A stretch of 64,000 nt of DNA from Falsiroseomonas sp051859025 (GCF_051859025.1 NZ_JBHYGL010000034.1:1-64000); one strand, 5' to 3'; positions 27,605-36,789 are shown, counted from the first letter of the stretch. Program-made: numbers and translations. The notes: a model not told the origin generated them from the sequence alone.

Positions 27605-27936
27605 CCGCGCCCGGATAACGGCTTGCCCCACGGGCGGCCGAGGATCTACGCGCCATCCTGGCCCACACCTTGCGCCACTTCGGCACCATCCAGCACGACA
27701 GCTATGCCGCCCTGATCCACCGGGCCGCCCTTCTGGTCGCAGCGGAGCCCGACCGGATCGGCAGCGTCGATCGCCGTGACATCGCCGAGGGGTTCCGCGC
27801 CTACCCCCTTTGGATCGCCGGGCGCCGGCGCAGCGCTTCCCCCCACATCCTGTTCTGCATCCGGGAAGGCGGCGGCATCGCCATCCTCCGCCTTCTCCAC
27901 GCCGCCATGGACCCCACGCAGCACCTGGCGCCCTGA
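27601..27936 (+). pseudogene. ParE-like toxin, interrupted by an early nonsense codon
   Basis: Translation from the GTG at 27601 (overlapping the antitoxin stop) reads VTAPG, then TAA at 27616-27618, then continues in the same frame RLAPRAAEDLRAILAHTLRH and on to SPHILFCIREGGGIAILRLL, HAAMDPTQHLAP. That is a complete RelE/ParE toxin fold: the N-terminal helix (AAEDLRAI) and the C-terminal strand/tail (ILRLLHAAMDP) are both family-typical. In relatives the position of the stop is commonly a tyrosine (YRLAP), so a single TAC or TAT to TAA change would explain it. A downstream TTG at 27670 could give an 88-residue protein without the first helix. Either way normal toxin synthesis is doubtful. 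Confidence 0.75.
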
Positions 27937-27977
27937 ACCCCGGCGAACCCGACGCACCCGCATCCGTTACGGCCTTC

Positions 27978-28931
27978 ATGCGCATCGCCGTCGTGATCAA
28001 TTCCGCCTCCGGCTCCGCCCTCGGCCGCGACCAGATCGCGCTTGAGGTGGCGCGACACCTGGAGGCCGCGGGGCTCGATGCCGTGCTGGTTCCGGAACAT
28101 CCGGACGGGCTGCTGGCACGGCTGGATCACGCCGTCGCGCATGGCGCGGATGCGGTGGTGGTGGGCGGCGGGGACGGCACCATCGCGGCGGCGGCGGCGC
28201 GGCTGATGGGCGGGCCGGCCGCGCTCGGCATCCTGCCGCTCGGCACCATGAACATGCTGGCCAAGGACCTCGGCATCCCGCTGGACCTCGCGGAGGCGGC
28301 GGAAGCGCTGGCCCATGGCGCGATCCGGGAGATCGATGTGGCGGAGGTGAACGGCCATTTCTTTCTGTGCTCCTCCGTCATCGGATCGCCGTCCTGGCTC
28401 GGCCGGCACCGCGAACGGCACCGGGGCCGCGCCTCCTTCCGCACGCGGGTCGCCTTCGCGCTGGCCGCCTTGCGGGCGGGCTGGCACCACCGGCCGATGC
28501 GCCTCAGCGTCGCGCTCGATGGAGGGCGCAGCGTGCGGCTGTGGACGCGGGCGCTGTCGGTCGCGAACAACGCCTATGCCGAGGGCTTCGGCCAGGTGAT
28601 GGCCAAGCCCCGCCTCGATCGCGGCGAACTCGCCCTCTATGTCGCGCGGCGCTACGGCGCCTGTTGGTGGGTACGGCTGATGGTGGGGATGTTCCTCGGC
28701 ACCTGGCGAGGCGCGCGGCTGGTGCATGAACGCACGGCGCGGGAGGTCACGATCCACACGCCCCGCACCGCGCTCCGCGTGATGAATGACGGGGAGGCCG
28801 TGCTGCTGCCGCCGCCGCTGGTCTATCGCACCCACCGCGCGGCGCTGCGCGTCATCGCGCCCCGCCTGGCGCCGGTCACGGTGGATGCACCGGCGGCGGA
28901 TGCGCTGCCCCCCGGCGCCGCGCTGGCCTGA
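27978..28931 (+). CDS. diacylglycerol/lipid kinase family protein
   Basis: 317 residues of the DagK/YegS/NAD-kinase-like fold. The nucleotide-binding motif GGGDGT is at residues 63-68, with LPLGTMNMLAKDLGI after it as in lipid kinases. The C-terminal beta-sandwich domain follows, ending in a Pro/Ala-rich tail. It probably phosphorylates a lipid at the inner face of the membrane; the acceptor is unknown. ATG 27978 lies 41 bp after the toxin frame, and 16 bp separate it from the phosphoesterase that follows, suggesting one transcript. Confidence 0.88.
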   Translation: MRIAVVINSASGSALGRDQIALEVARHLEAAGLDAVLVPEHPDGLLARLDHAVAHGADAVVVGGGDGTIAAAAARLMGGPAALGILPLGTMNMLAKDLGIPLDLAEAAEALAHGAIREIDVAEVNGHFFLCSSVIGSPSWLGRHRERHRGRASFRTRVAFALAALRAGWHHRPMRLSVALDGGRSVRLWTRALSVANNAYAEGFGQVMAKPRLDRGELALYVARRYGACWWVRLMVGMFLGTWRGARLVHERTAREVTIHTPRTALRVMNDGEAVLLPPPLVYRTHRAALRVIAPRLAPVTVDAPAADALPPGAALA

Positions 28932-28947
28932 CGATGGCATCCTGACC

Positions 28948-29721
28948 ATGGCGCGCTGCATCGCCCATCTGTCGGATTTGCATTTCGGGTCGGAGGATCC
29001 CTCCGTCGTCGCGGCGCTGGCGGCCGACCTGTCGCTGAACCCGCCGGACCTGCTCGCCATCTCCGGCGACCTGACGCAGCAGGCGCGGCACCGGGAATTC
29101 ATCGCGGCGATGACCTTCCTGCGTGCCATCCCCGTGCCCATGCTCGCCGTGCCAGGCAACCACGACATGACGCCCTATGACGTGATCGAGCGTTTCACCG
29201 ACCCCTATGGCCGCTGGCGCCGGCATGTGGCGCCGGAGACGGAGCCGGTCTTCATGGATGGGGAGATAGCGGTGGTGGGGCTCAACACCGCGCGCCGCGG
29301 GGGGCTTTATCTCAACTGGGCGCGCGGCCGCGTCTCCCGCTCCCGCCTCGCCCATGCGGAGGCAAGGCTGGCGGCGATCCCGCCGGGGCTGTTCCGCATC
29401 GTCGTCGCGCACCACCCCTTCGTGGCGCCCGCCATGGCACCGGCGGCGCGGCTGGTGGGGAATGCGGCGCCGGCGCTGGAAGCCTTCGCGCGGCACGGGG
29501 TCGGGCTGGTGCTGACGGGGCATCTCCACCTCGGCGACATCAGGCCGGTCGGCGAGGGGGGGATGCTGCTGGTACAGGCGGCGACGGCAACCTCGACCCG
29601 GCTGCGCGGCACGCCCAACGCCTATAACCGCATCACGGTGGAGGATGGGCAGGCCCGCGTCGCGACCCGGGTCTGGGACGGCACCGCCTGGCGGGACGCG
29701 CCCACTTCCGTCACCGCCTGA
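28948..29721 (+). CDS. metallophosphoesterase (calcineurin-like)
   Basis: 257 residues. The five metal-site motifs are in order: SDLHFG (residues 9-14), SGDLTQQ, PGNHD, HHPF and GHLHLG. No signal peptide, so cytosolic. The substrate could be a cyclic nucleotide, nucleotide sugar or lipid phosphate; nothing decides between them. It may work with the adjacent lipid kinase, to which it is closely spaced. Its last codons overlap the end of the convergent MFS gene by 11 bp. Confidence 0.9.
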   Translation: MARCIAHLSDLHFGSEDPSVVAALAADLSLNPPDLLAISGDLTQQARHREFIAAMTFLRAIPVPMLAVPGNHDMTPYDVIERFTDPYGRWRRHVAPETEPVFMDGEIAVVGLNTARRGGLYLNWARGRVSRSRLAHAEARLAAIPPGLFRIVVAHHPFVAPAMAPAARLVGNAAPALEAFARHGVGLVLTGHLHLGDIRPVGEGGMLLVQAATATSTRLRGTPNAYNRITVEDGQARVATRVWDGTAWRDAPTSVTA

Positions 29722-30862
29722 GCGCGCGCCCCAGCGCCAGCGACGCCGGCACCGCCAGGACGCAGAGCGCCGCCATGCCCCAGAAACCCGCGCCCCCCAG
29801 CGCCGCATAGGCCGGGCCGCAGGCCAGCGTCACCAGCATCATCCAGAGGCCGACGCCGAGTGCGGCGTGCAGCGTCTGCGCCGTCGCGGCCTCCGCCGGG
29901 GGCACCACCCGCGCCAGCACCGCCATGGCCGCCAGATGCTGCATCCCGAAGGTGGCGGCGTGGAGCACCTGGGCCGGGAACAGCAGCAGCGGATCGACCG
30001 TGACCGCCGTGATGCCCCAGCGCAGCACGCCCGCCAGCGCCGCCGCCACGGACAGCCCCATGGGGCCCAGCCGCGCGACGATGCCGCGGCCCCAGAGGAA
30101 CAGCGCGACCTCCGCCACCACCCCCGTGGCCCAGAGCGCGCCGATCAGCCCCGCCCCCAGCCCCGCCGCCTGCCAGTGCAGCGTGCCGAAGGCGTAGTAG
30201 AGCGCGTGGCTGGACTGGATCAGGGCGGAGACCGCGAGCAGCCGCCGGAAGGCCGGGATGCGCAGCGGCGCCAGGAACCCCGCCCAGCCCCGCGCGGCGC
30301 GGGATGCGCCCGGGGCCGCGCGCGGCAGCAGCAGCGCCGCCACCGCCGTGCCCGCCAGGCACAGCACCAGCAGCACCACGGCGCCCTGGGTGCCGGCGAT
30401 GGCCACCGCCTGCCCGCCCGCCAGCGCCGCCAGGATGAAGGCGATGCTGCCGGCGGCCCGGACCCGCGCATAGTCGAAGCCGGGTTTCCCGCGCGCGGCG
30501 TTGACGGCCACCGCATCCGTCAGCGGCACGATCGGCGCGATCGCCGCGCTGTGCACCGCCTGAACCACCAGCAGCATGAGAAAGCCCGCCGGCAGCAGGA
30601 AGCCGCAGGCCGCCAGCGCCGAGATCGCGGCCGAGGCCGCCAGCACCGCCGGCGCATTGCCGATCGCATCCGCGATCCGCCCGCCGAGCGGCCCGGCCAC
30701 CAGCCGCACCGCGGACCCCACCGCCAGCACCGCCGCCACCTGTTCGGCCGACAGCCCATGCCCCGCCAGCACCGCCGGCAGGAAGGGCAGGATGACGCCA
30801 ACCGCGGCGAATTGCGTGGCGAAGATCAGGGCATGGCGCGCGGCAAGGGTCACGGCGCGCAA
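29711..30862 (-). CDS. MFS transporter (HcaT-like)
   Basis: 383 residues with about twelve hydrophobic segments and the MFS_1-like arrangement of phenylpropionate/nucleoside permeases (GGRIADAIGNAP loop between helices 2 and 3, then GFDYARVRAAGSIAFILAAL, a segment typical of HcaT-type carriers). The substrate is not deducible. The start is TTG at 30862 or GTG at 30853; neither has a strong ribosome site. It follows the small membrane-protein gene by 32 bp on the same strand, so the two are likely cotranscribed. Confidence 0.85.
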   Translation of the reverse strand: MRAVTLAARHALIFATQFAAVGVILPFLPAVLAGHGLSAEQVAAVLAVGSAVRLVAGPLGGRIADAIGNAPAVLAASAAISALAACGFLLPAGFLMLLVVQAVHSAAIAPIVPLTDAVAVNAARGKPGFDYARVRAAGSIAFILAALAGGQAVAIAGTQGAVVLLVLCLAGTAVAALLLPRAAPGASRAARGWAGFLAPLRIPAFRRLLAVSALIQSSHALYYAFGTLHWQAAGLGAGLIGALWATGVVAEVALFLWGRGIVARLGPMGLSVAAALAGVLRWGITAVTVDPLLLFPAQVLHAATFGMQHLAAMAVLARVVPPAEAATAQTLHAALGVGLWMMLVTLACGPAYAALGGAGFWGMAALCVLAVPASLALGRALRR

Positions 30863-30894
30863 CCTGACCGTTGCGGGTCAGCGGCGAAAGGGGG

Positions 30895-31263
30895 TCAGGC
30901 CGCTTCCCTGAAGCCCACGCGCGCATGGTGCCGCGCCGGCGCCACCGGCAGGGGCCGCCGGACCGCGACGGGGGTGTCCGCGACGGGGGTGTCCGCGACA
31001 GGGGGGGCCGCGATGGGGGGCTCCAGGCTCGATTCCAGGGCGAAGGCCGCGATCCCGGCCAGGATGGCGAGTGCCGCGACCGTGACGGCCAGCACGGTCA
31101 GGGCCAGGCGCTCGGCTTCCGGCATCGGCGCCGGGTCCATCAGGTCCTGCGGCACGATGCCGGCGGCGAGCCAGGCAACGGCCAGGGAGAGGGCGCCCAC
31201 GGCCAGGCCGATCAGCCATGGTATCCGCCGCGGCAGGGCTGCCGGGCTTCGCGGATGGGTCAT
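30895..31263 (-). CDS. hypothetical two-helix membrane protein
   Basis: 122 residues from ATG 31263, which has a perfect AGGAGG seven bases upstream. Two hydrophobic helices (IPWLIGLAVGALSLAVAWLA and LALTVLAVTVAALAILAGIA) are joined by an acidic, Pro-containing loop. The tail is Pro/Ala-rich with the tandem unit VADTP encoded by a 15-bp repeat (about 30967-31008). No recognised family. It is divergent from the helicase gene across 174 bp, and the MFS gene lies downstream. Confidence 0.68.
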   Translation of the reverse strand: MTHPRSPAALPRRIPWLIGLAVGALSLAVAWLAAGIVPQDLMDPAPMPEAERLALTVLAVTVAALAILAGIAAFALESSLEPPIAAPPVADTPVADTPVAVRRPLPVAPARHHARVGFREAA

Positions 31264-31437
31264 GCAGGGCCTCCTGCCCCAGCTGGCGCGGCGGGGGGGC
31301 CGGCCAGGAGCCCACCCTCCCGCACGAAGATTTACACTTCGTTGCCAGGCCGCACGGCAGGCCCTTGCCGGCCCAATCCGGCCCCAAAGGTTGCCAAGCC
31401 CGCGATGGCGTGCCACCCGTCACCTCCCCCACGGACC

Positions 31438-34400
31438 ATGCCGACCAACCAGATGTCCGATACCACAAGGTCACACGGCCAGATGTTCGCTCCCCGGGTC
31501 CGCGCCGTCCTCGGCCCCACCAATACCGGCAAGACACACCTCGCCATCACGCGATTGCTGGCGCATGCCTCCGGCATCATCGGATTCCCGCTGCGCCTGC
31601 TGGCGCGCGAGAATTACGACCGCATGGTCGCCGCGAAGGGGGAGAAATACGTCGCCCTCATCACCGGGGAGGAAAAGATCGTCCCCCCGGAGGCGCGCTG
31701 GTTCGCCTGCACGGTGGAGGCCATGCCGCTCGACCGCCGCGCCGAATTCGTGGCGGTGGACGAGATCCAGCTCTGCGCCGATGCGGATCGCGGCCACATC
31801 TTCACCGATCGCCTGCTGCATGCCCGCGGCCTGGTCGAGACGATGTTCCTGGGTGCGGAGACCATCCGCCCCCTGCTGCAGCGCCTGGTCCCGCAGGCCG
31901 AGATCGAGACGCGCCCGCGCCTCTCGCAGCTCACCCACGCCGGCAACGCCAAGCTGACGAAGCTGCCGCCGCGTTCCGCCATCGTCGCCTTCAGCGCGAC
32001 GGAGGTCTACGCCATCGCGGAGGCCGTGCGCCGGCGCCGCGGCGGCTGCGCCGTGGTGATGGGGCGGCTGTCGCCCCGCACGCGGAACGCGCAGGTGGCG
32101 CTCTACCAGAATCGTGAAGTCGATTTCCTGGTGGCGACGGACGCCATCGGCATGGGCCTGAACATGGATGTCGACCATGTCGCCTTCGCCGATCTGAAAA
32201 AATTCGATGGCCACACCCTGCGCGCCCTGAACGCGCAGGAAGCGGCGCAGATCGCAGGCCGCGCCGGCCGCGGCATGCGGGACGGCACCTTCGGCACCAC
32301 GGCCGAATGCCCGCCCCTGCCGGACGAACTCGCCCACCAGATCGAGGGCCATCACTTCGAGGCCCTGTCCCAGATCGCCTGGCGGAACAGCGACCTCGAT
32401 TTCGGCAGCATCGACGGGCTGCTGGACAGCCTGGCCGCGCCGCCGCCCCAGCCCGGCCTCGCCAAGGGCAATGACGCGGTCGACCACATCACGCTCAACG
32501 CGCTGTCGCGGGAGGTGGAGACGCGCGGCCTGGCGCAGGGCCGCGCCCGCGTGCGGCTGCTGTGGGAAGCCTGCCAGGTGCCCGATTTCCGCAAGATGTC
32601 GGATGACAGCCACACCAGGCTCTGCGGCAAGATCTTCACGCATCTCGCGCAGGAAGGCCGCCTGCCCACGGATTGGGTGGCGAGCAACATCGCCGCGCTG
32701 GGCAATGTGGAGGGCGACCTCGACACGCTGATGGCGCGCCTCGCGCATATCCGCATCTGGGCCTACATCGCCGCCCGCGCGGATTGGCTGACGGACGCCG
32801 AGACGCAGCAGGCCGAGGCCCGCCGCGCCGAGGAAGCGGTCAGCGACGCTCTGCATGAACGCCTGATCGCCCGATTCGTGGACCGCCGCGCCGCGCACCT
32901 GATCCGCAGCCTGGACGACACGGAGAAGGAGCTTCTTTCCGCCGTCACCCGCCAGGGCGACGTGCTGGTGGAAGGCCATTCCGTCGGCAAGGTGCAGGGC
33001 TTCCACTTTCACCCCGACCCGGATGCGACGAAGGAGGAGGAGAAGCGCCTCGTCCTCCGTGCCGCCCGCCGCGCGCTGCGGGAGGAGATGCCCCGCCGCC
33101 TGGCCGCGCTGGAGATGGCGAAGGACGAGGCCTTCACCCTGACGCCCCAGCACCGCGTCATGTGGGACAATGCGGAGGTCGCGCGGCTGCGCCCGGGGCC
33201 GGAACCGCTGAAGCCCCATGTGGACGTCATCGCCACCGAATTCCTGGACAACACGCAGCGCGAAAGGGTGCGGGCCAAGCTCGCGCTCTGGCTCGATGCG
33301 CTGGTGAAGAAGGAACTCGGCGGGCTGGAGGCCATGGAGGCCAAGGCAGCCGAGGACAACACGCTGCGCGGCCCGGCCTTCCGGCTGCGGGAGAATATGG
33401 GCCTGGCCCCCGGCGCGACGGACCGGGAGGTGCCGGCCGATCTGCGGACGCGCCTCAAGGCCATCGGCATCCGGGCGGGGCGCTATGCGCTGTATATGCC
33501 CGATGTGCTGAAGCCGCGGGCGATGCAGCTGCGCGCCCAGCTCTGGGCGCTCCGCCGCAACATCCCGACGCCGCTGCTGCCCAACCCCGGCCTGGTGGCG
33601 GTGACGCTGCCGGAGGTGCCGCTGCCGGCGCCGGAGGATCCCAACACGCCGCGCGGGCCGGAAGGCTGGCCCTCCGGCTTCGCCATCATGGCGGGCTGGC
33701 TGCCGGCGGGGCGCGTGTTGCTGCGCCTCGATGTCGCGGAACGCATCGCGGGGGAACTCGGCTACCTGACGCGCCGCGCGCCCGCGCCGGTGCCGGAAGG
33801 GCTGGCATCGCGCCTCGGCGTGAAGGGCGACACGCTGCCGATGGCGCTGGAAGCCATGGGCTTCCGCCTGATGCCGGGCAGCGAGCTGGAGGAAGGGCAG
33901 TTCGGCCCGCCCGCACCCGCCCGCATCAGCGTCCACCGCCCCGAACGCCAGGGGCAGCGTGGCCCCCGCCGTCCCGAGGGACGTGCCGAAGGGCGTGGCG
34001 AAGGCCGGGCCGAGCAGGCGCGTGGTCCCCGCCGGGACGACAGGCAGGGTGACCGCCAGCGCGCCCCCCGCCCGGAAGCCGCGCCGGATGGCACGCCGCG
34101 CCCCGTCTATTTCGGCCCGCCCATCCCGCCGGAGCTGCGCCAGCCCCGCCCGGATCGCGGCCCGCGCCGCGATGGCCCGCCCAGGGACGGACAGCGGCGG
34201 GAAGGACAGCGGCGGGATGGGCCGCCCCGGGAAGGACAGCGCGATGGCCAGCGCCGGGACTTCGGGCCGCGCCGCGACTCCGGCCCGCGCCCGCCCCGGG
34301 ATGCCGCGCCGGCCGGCGACCAGCCGCCGGCACCCCAGGCTGACCGCCCGCAGGGTGATCGTCCGCGCCAGGATCGCCCCCAGGGTGATCGCCCCCAGGG

Positions 34401-34629
34401 CGATCGGCCGCGCTTCGACGGCCCCCGCCCGGAACGGCGCCCCGATGGCCCGCGCCCCGATCGCCCGCGCGGCGACCGGCCGCGCTTCGACGGGCCTCGC
34501 CCGGATCGCGGTGGTGACCGGGGCGGCGACCGCTTCGGCCCGCGCGACCGGCCGCGGGAGGTGATCGCGGCGCCGAAGCCCGATTCGCCCTTCGCCGTCC
34601 TGGCGCAGCTGAAGCTGAAGAAGGACTGA
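31438..34629 (+). CDS. SUV3-like DEAD/DExH RNA helicase with basic disordered tail
   Basis: About 1063 residues. Helicase motifs: Walker A LGPTNTGKTH (Lys32), DEIQ in VAVDEIQLCAD, SAT in AFSATEVY, and motif VI QIAGRAGRGMRDG, which together resemble mitochondrial Suv3-type helicases found throughout alphaproteobacteria. A middle helical domain follows. From about residue 820 to 1044 the chain is a low-complexity Arg/Gly/Asp/Pro/Gln tail with repeated RDGPP, EGQR and QGDRP units, which probably binds RNA. ATG 31438 is used; an ATG five codons in is possible. It heads the conserved run helicase-S4 protein-fdxA-carD. Confidence 0.9.
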   Translation: MPTNQMSDTTRSHGQMFAPRVRAVLGPTNTGKTHLAITRLLAHASGIIGFPLRLLARENYDRMVAAKGEKYVALITGEEKIVPPEARWFACTVEAMPLDRRAEFVAVDEIQLCADADRGHIFTDRLLHARGLVETMFLGAETIRPLLQRLVPQAEIETRPRLSQLTHAGNAKLTKLPPRSAIVAFSATEVYAIAEAVRRRRGGCAVVMGRLSPRTRNAQVALYQNREVDFLVATDAIGMGLNMDVDHVAFADLKKFDGHTLRALNAQEAAQIAGRAGRGMRDGTFGTTAECPPLPDELAHQIEGHHFEALSQIAWRNSDLDFGSIDGLLDSLAAPPPQPGLAKGNDAVDHITLNALSREVETRGLAQGRARVRLLWEACQVPDFRKMSDDSHTRLCGKIFTHLAQEGRLPTDWVASNIAALGNVEGDLDTLMARLAHIRIWAYIAARADWLTDAETQQAEARRAEEAVSDALHERLIARFVDRRAAHLIRSLDDTEKELLSAVTRQGDVLVEGHSVGKVQGFHFHPDPDATKEEEKRLVLRAARRALREEMPRRLAALEMAKDEAFTLTPQHRVMWDNAEVARLRPGPEPLKPHVDVIATEFLDNTQRERVRAKLALWLDALVKKELGGLEAMEAKAAEDNTLRGPAFRLRENMGLAPGATDREVPADLRTRLKAIGIRAGRYALYMPDVLKPRAMQLRAQLWALRRNIPTPLLPNPGLVAVTLPEVPLPAPEDPNTPRGPEGWPSGFAIMAGWLPAGRVLLRLDVAERIAGELGYLTRRAPAPVPEGLASRLGVKGDTLPMALEAMGFRLMPGSELEEGQFGPPAPARISVHRPERQGQRGPRRPEGRAEGRGEGRAEQARGPRRDDRQGDRQRAPRPEAAPDGTPRPVYFGPPIPPELRQPRPDRGPRRDGPPRDGQRREGQRRDGPPREGQRDGQRRDFGPRRDSGPRPPRDAAPAGDQPPAPQADRPQGDRPRQDRPQGDRPQGDRPRFDGPRPERRPDGPRPDRPRGDRPRFDGPRPDRGGDRGGDRFGPRDRPREVIAAPKPDSPFAVLAQLKLKKD

Positions 34630-34636
34630 TCGCGGC

Positions 34637-34921
34637 ATGGAGGCAGGGGAAGGGCGCGATTTCCAGCGTCTCGACCTCTGGCTCTGGTGCGCGCGGCTGG
34701 CCAAGACGCGGGGGGAATGCGCCCGGCAGGTTTCGGCCGGCCGGGTGCGCATCAACCGCCTGCCGACCGACAAGCCCCATGCGAAGCTGCGCGTGGGGGA
34801 TGTGCTGACCCTGGCGATCGGCGGGCGCGTGCGGGTCTGGCGCGTGCTGGCGCTGGCGGAGCGGCGCGGCCCTGCGAGCGAGGCGCGGGCGCTCTATGAC
34901 GATCTCTCCGATCCGGTTTGA
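34637..34921 (+). CDS. S4-domain RNA-binding protein (Hsp15-like)
   Basis: 94 residues beginning MEAGEGRDFQRLDLWLWCAR. The S4 domain covers residues 10-70 (RLDLWLWCARLAKTRGECAR, VSAGRVRINRL), as in Hsp15/HslR, which binds 50S subunits carrying a nascent chain, and in small alphaproteobacterial S4 proteins. It begins 7 bp after the helicase stop, so translation is probably linked and a shared RNA-related role is plausible. Confidence 0.9.
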   Translation: MEAGEGRDFQRLDLWLWCARLAKTRGECARQVSAGRVRINRLPTDKPHAKLRVGDVLTLAIGGRVRVWRVLALAERRGPASEARALYDDLSDPV

Positions 34922-35073
34922 CCCCCACTCCGGATGACGTTGGATCACGCAGCGCGGCATACCCCGCTTGCCTTGCGTCGCGCGCCGGGCCATGTCGTCA
35001 TCTCCGCGCTGCTGGCATGGCGCGGACGAAAGCCGCCGCAGGGGCGCGGCACGCATCTCCGCCGGAGGCGCAG

Positions 35074-35406
35074 TTGACCTACGTCGTCACCGAGAACTGC
35101 ATCAAGTGCAAGTACATGGACTGCGTGGAGGTCTGTCCGGTGGACTGCTTCTACGTGGGCGAGAACATGCTCGTCATCCATCCCGACGAATGCATCGATT
35201 GCGGCGTCTGCGAACCGGAATGCCCCGCGGAAGCCATCCTGCCCGACAGCGACGACAAGGCGACGCCCTGGGTCGAGTTGAACCGCACCTATTCCACGCA
35301 ATGGCCGAACATCACCCGCAAGGGCCAGGCGCCCGCCGATGCGGATGAATGGAAGGACAAGCCGGGGAAGAAGGACCTCTTCGACCCCAATCCCGGCTCC
35401 CCCTGA
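35074..35406 (+). CDS. fdxA: 7Fe ferredoxin FdxA
   Basis: 110 residues. Cysteines in CIKCKYMDCVEVCPVDCF and CIDCGVCEPECPAEAI ligate one 3Fe-4S and one 4Fe-4S cluster, as in Azotobacter-type seven-iron ferredoxins. Cytosolic electron carrier; its partners are not shown here. The TTG start at 35074 yields the family-standard TYVVTENCIKC beginning and has GGAGG five bases upstream; an upstream in-frame ATG would add an unrelated Ala/Arg-rich leader. It sits between the S4 protein and carD, a conserved alphaproteobacterial order. Confidence 0.95.
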   Translation: MTYVVTENCIKCKYMDCVEVCPVDCFYVGENMLVIHPDECIDCGVCEPECPAEAILPDSDDKATPWVELNRTYSTQWPNITRKGQAPADADEWKDKPGKKDLFDPNPGSP

Positions 35407-35655
35407 ACCCGGATCGCGCCACGCCGCGAGCAAGCCCGCACCCGCGCCTCCCCCGGCCGGGGCGGGGGTGGAAACGCACGCCGGTTTGTGTTATGTTATC
35501 AATGGGATCGGGAAAACGACACGGATCGCCGCGCGTTTCCCCCTCATCGGGTTCATGACAAGCCCGCGACCGGGCCTCGCCCGCGATGCCATCCCCCAGC
35601 GGGGGATGCAACGTGGCAGGTCGTCCGTGACGCGGCATGGAAAGCGGGTGGCGTG

Positions 35656-36789
35656 ATGAAGCAAACCGCCCAGGCGCAGACGGGCGCCGCGAAGGCCGGC
35701 GCCAAGCCGAAGGCCGCCACTGCCGAGGTTGGCACCGCCGAGGTTGGCACCGCCGAGGTTGGCACCGCCGAGGTTGGCACCGCCAAGGCGGCCACTATCA
35801 AGGCTGCCACCGCCAAGGCTGCCGCCGTGGCGAAGCCGCCCGGCAAGGCCGCCGCCAAGCCCACTGAGACCAGGCCCGCCGTGAAGCCCCAGGCAGCGTC
35901 CCCGGCGAAGGCGGCAGCGCCCGCCGCCAAGACCCCTGACAGCAAGGCAACCACCATCAAGACCCCCGCCACGACGCCGCCGAAGGCCAAGGACCCCGCG
36001 GGCAAGACCCCCGAGGCGAAAACAGCCGTGGCAAAGGCCGCCGAGATGCCGGCACCAAAGGCCGCGCCGGCCGAAGCCCCGGCCGCCGTCGCGACGCCCG
36101 CCGCCCGCGCGCCCGAAGCCGCGCCGCGCCAGGCCCCCCCGATGCAGAACCGCAGCACGCCACCCCGCCCCACCGCCGCCGCCGCCGCCTCGGCGCGCCC
36201 GCCGGTCTATCCCCCCCGCCCCGCACCCCGCCAGCCGGTGGTGGAGGAAGGGGATGACGCCCCCTCCCCGCCCCCGCCGCCGAAGCCCAAGGGCCCGCCG
36301 GTCGAGTTCCACGCCGGCGACCATGTCGTCTACCCCACCCATGGCGTCGGCCAGGTCCAGGGGATCGAGGAAATGCCGGTGGCCGGCATGTCCCTCAAGG
36401 TCATCATCGTGACCTTCGAGGAGAACCGGATGACGCTGCGCGTCCCGGTCAACAAGGCCGCCTCCTCCGGCCTCCGCAAGCTCGCCAGCGCGGAGATGAT
36501 GAACGAGGCCCTGGAAGTCCTGCGTGGCCGCGCCCGTATCAAGCGCACCATGTGGTCCCGCCGCGCCCAGGAATACGAGGCGAAGATCAACTCCGGCGAC
36601 CCGCTGGCGATCGCCGAAGTGGTCCGCGACCTGCACCGCAATGCCGGCCAGCCGGACCAGTCCTTCTCCGAACGCCAGATCTACGAACAGGCGCTGGATC
36701 GCCTGGCGGCCGAACTCGCCGCCATCGACCGCACGGACAAGAACGCCGCGGCCGACAAGCTGCAGACATTTCTCAAGACCGTCACCTGA
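35656..36789 (+). CDS. CarD family transcriptional regulator with histone-H1-like N-terminal extension
   Basis: 377 residues. The C-terminal 165 residues are a complete CarD protein: the RNA-polymerase-interacting Tudor-like domain (FHAGDHVVYPTHGVGQVQGI) and a helical DNA-binding domain (NKAASSGLRKLASAEMMNEA, MWSRRAQEYEAKINSGDPLA). CarD stabilises open complexes at promoters. The first 210 residues are Ala/Lys/Pro/Thr-rich with AKAA and KTP units like histone H1 tails, and include a four-fold TAEVG repeat. ATG 35656 is the first good start after the 249-bp gap from fdxA, a gap that has no other gene. Usual family length is about 170 residues, so the tail is an addition. Its 3' end is tandemly duplicated. 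Confidence 0.93.
   Translation: MKQTAQAQTGAAKAGAKPKAATAEVGTAEVGTAEVGTAEVGTAKAATIKAATAKAAAVAKPPGKAAAKPTETRPAVKPQAASPAKAAAPAAKTPDSKATTIKTPATTPPKAKDPAGKTPEAKTAVAKAAEMPAPKAAPAEAPAAVATPAARAPEAAPRQAPPMQNRSTPPRPTAAAAASARPPVYPPRPAPRQPVVEEGDDAPSPPPPPKPKGPPVEFHAGDHVVYPTHGVGQVQGIEEMPVAGMSLKVIIVTFEENRMTLRVPVNKAASSGLRKLASAEMMNEALEVLRGRARIKRTMWSRRAQEYEAKINSGDPLAIAEVVRDLHRNAGQPDQSFSERQIYEQALDRLAAELAAIDRTDKNAAADKLQTFLKTVT
35722..35781 (+). repeat. 15-bp tandem repeat in the carD tail
   Basis: GCCGAGGTTGGCACC repeats four times without any mismatch and encodes AEVGT units. Perfect identity at DNA level indicates recent expansion or ongoing length variation, always in steps of five residues, so the frame is kept. 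Confidence 0.9.

Noticed and set aside
27670..27936. Intact 88-residue ParE toxin from TTG 27670
   Set aside because: This start drops the first helix that is clearly encoded upstream (RLAPRAAEDLRAI), and the expected coupled start at 27601 is cut by TAA; annotated as a pseudogene instead.
31471..34773. 1100-codon frame antisense to the helicase
   Set aside because: Complement of the helicase, with compositional bias only; no ribosome site and no domain.
35700..36300. CRISPR or similar array suggested by repeats near carD
   Set aside because: The repeats are contiguous tandem coding units without spacers.
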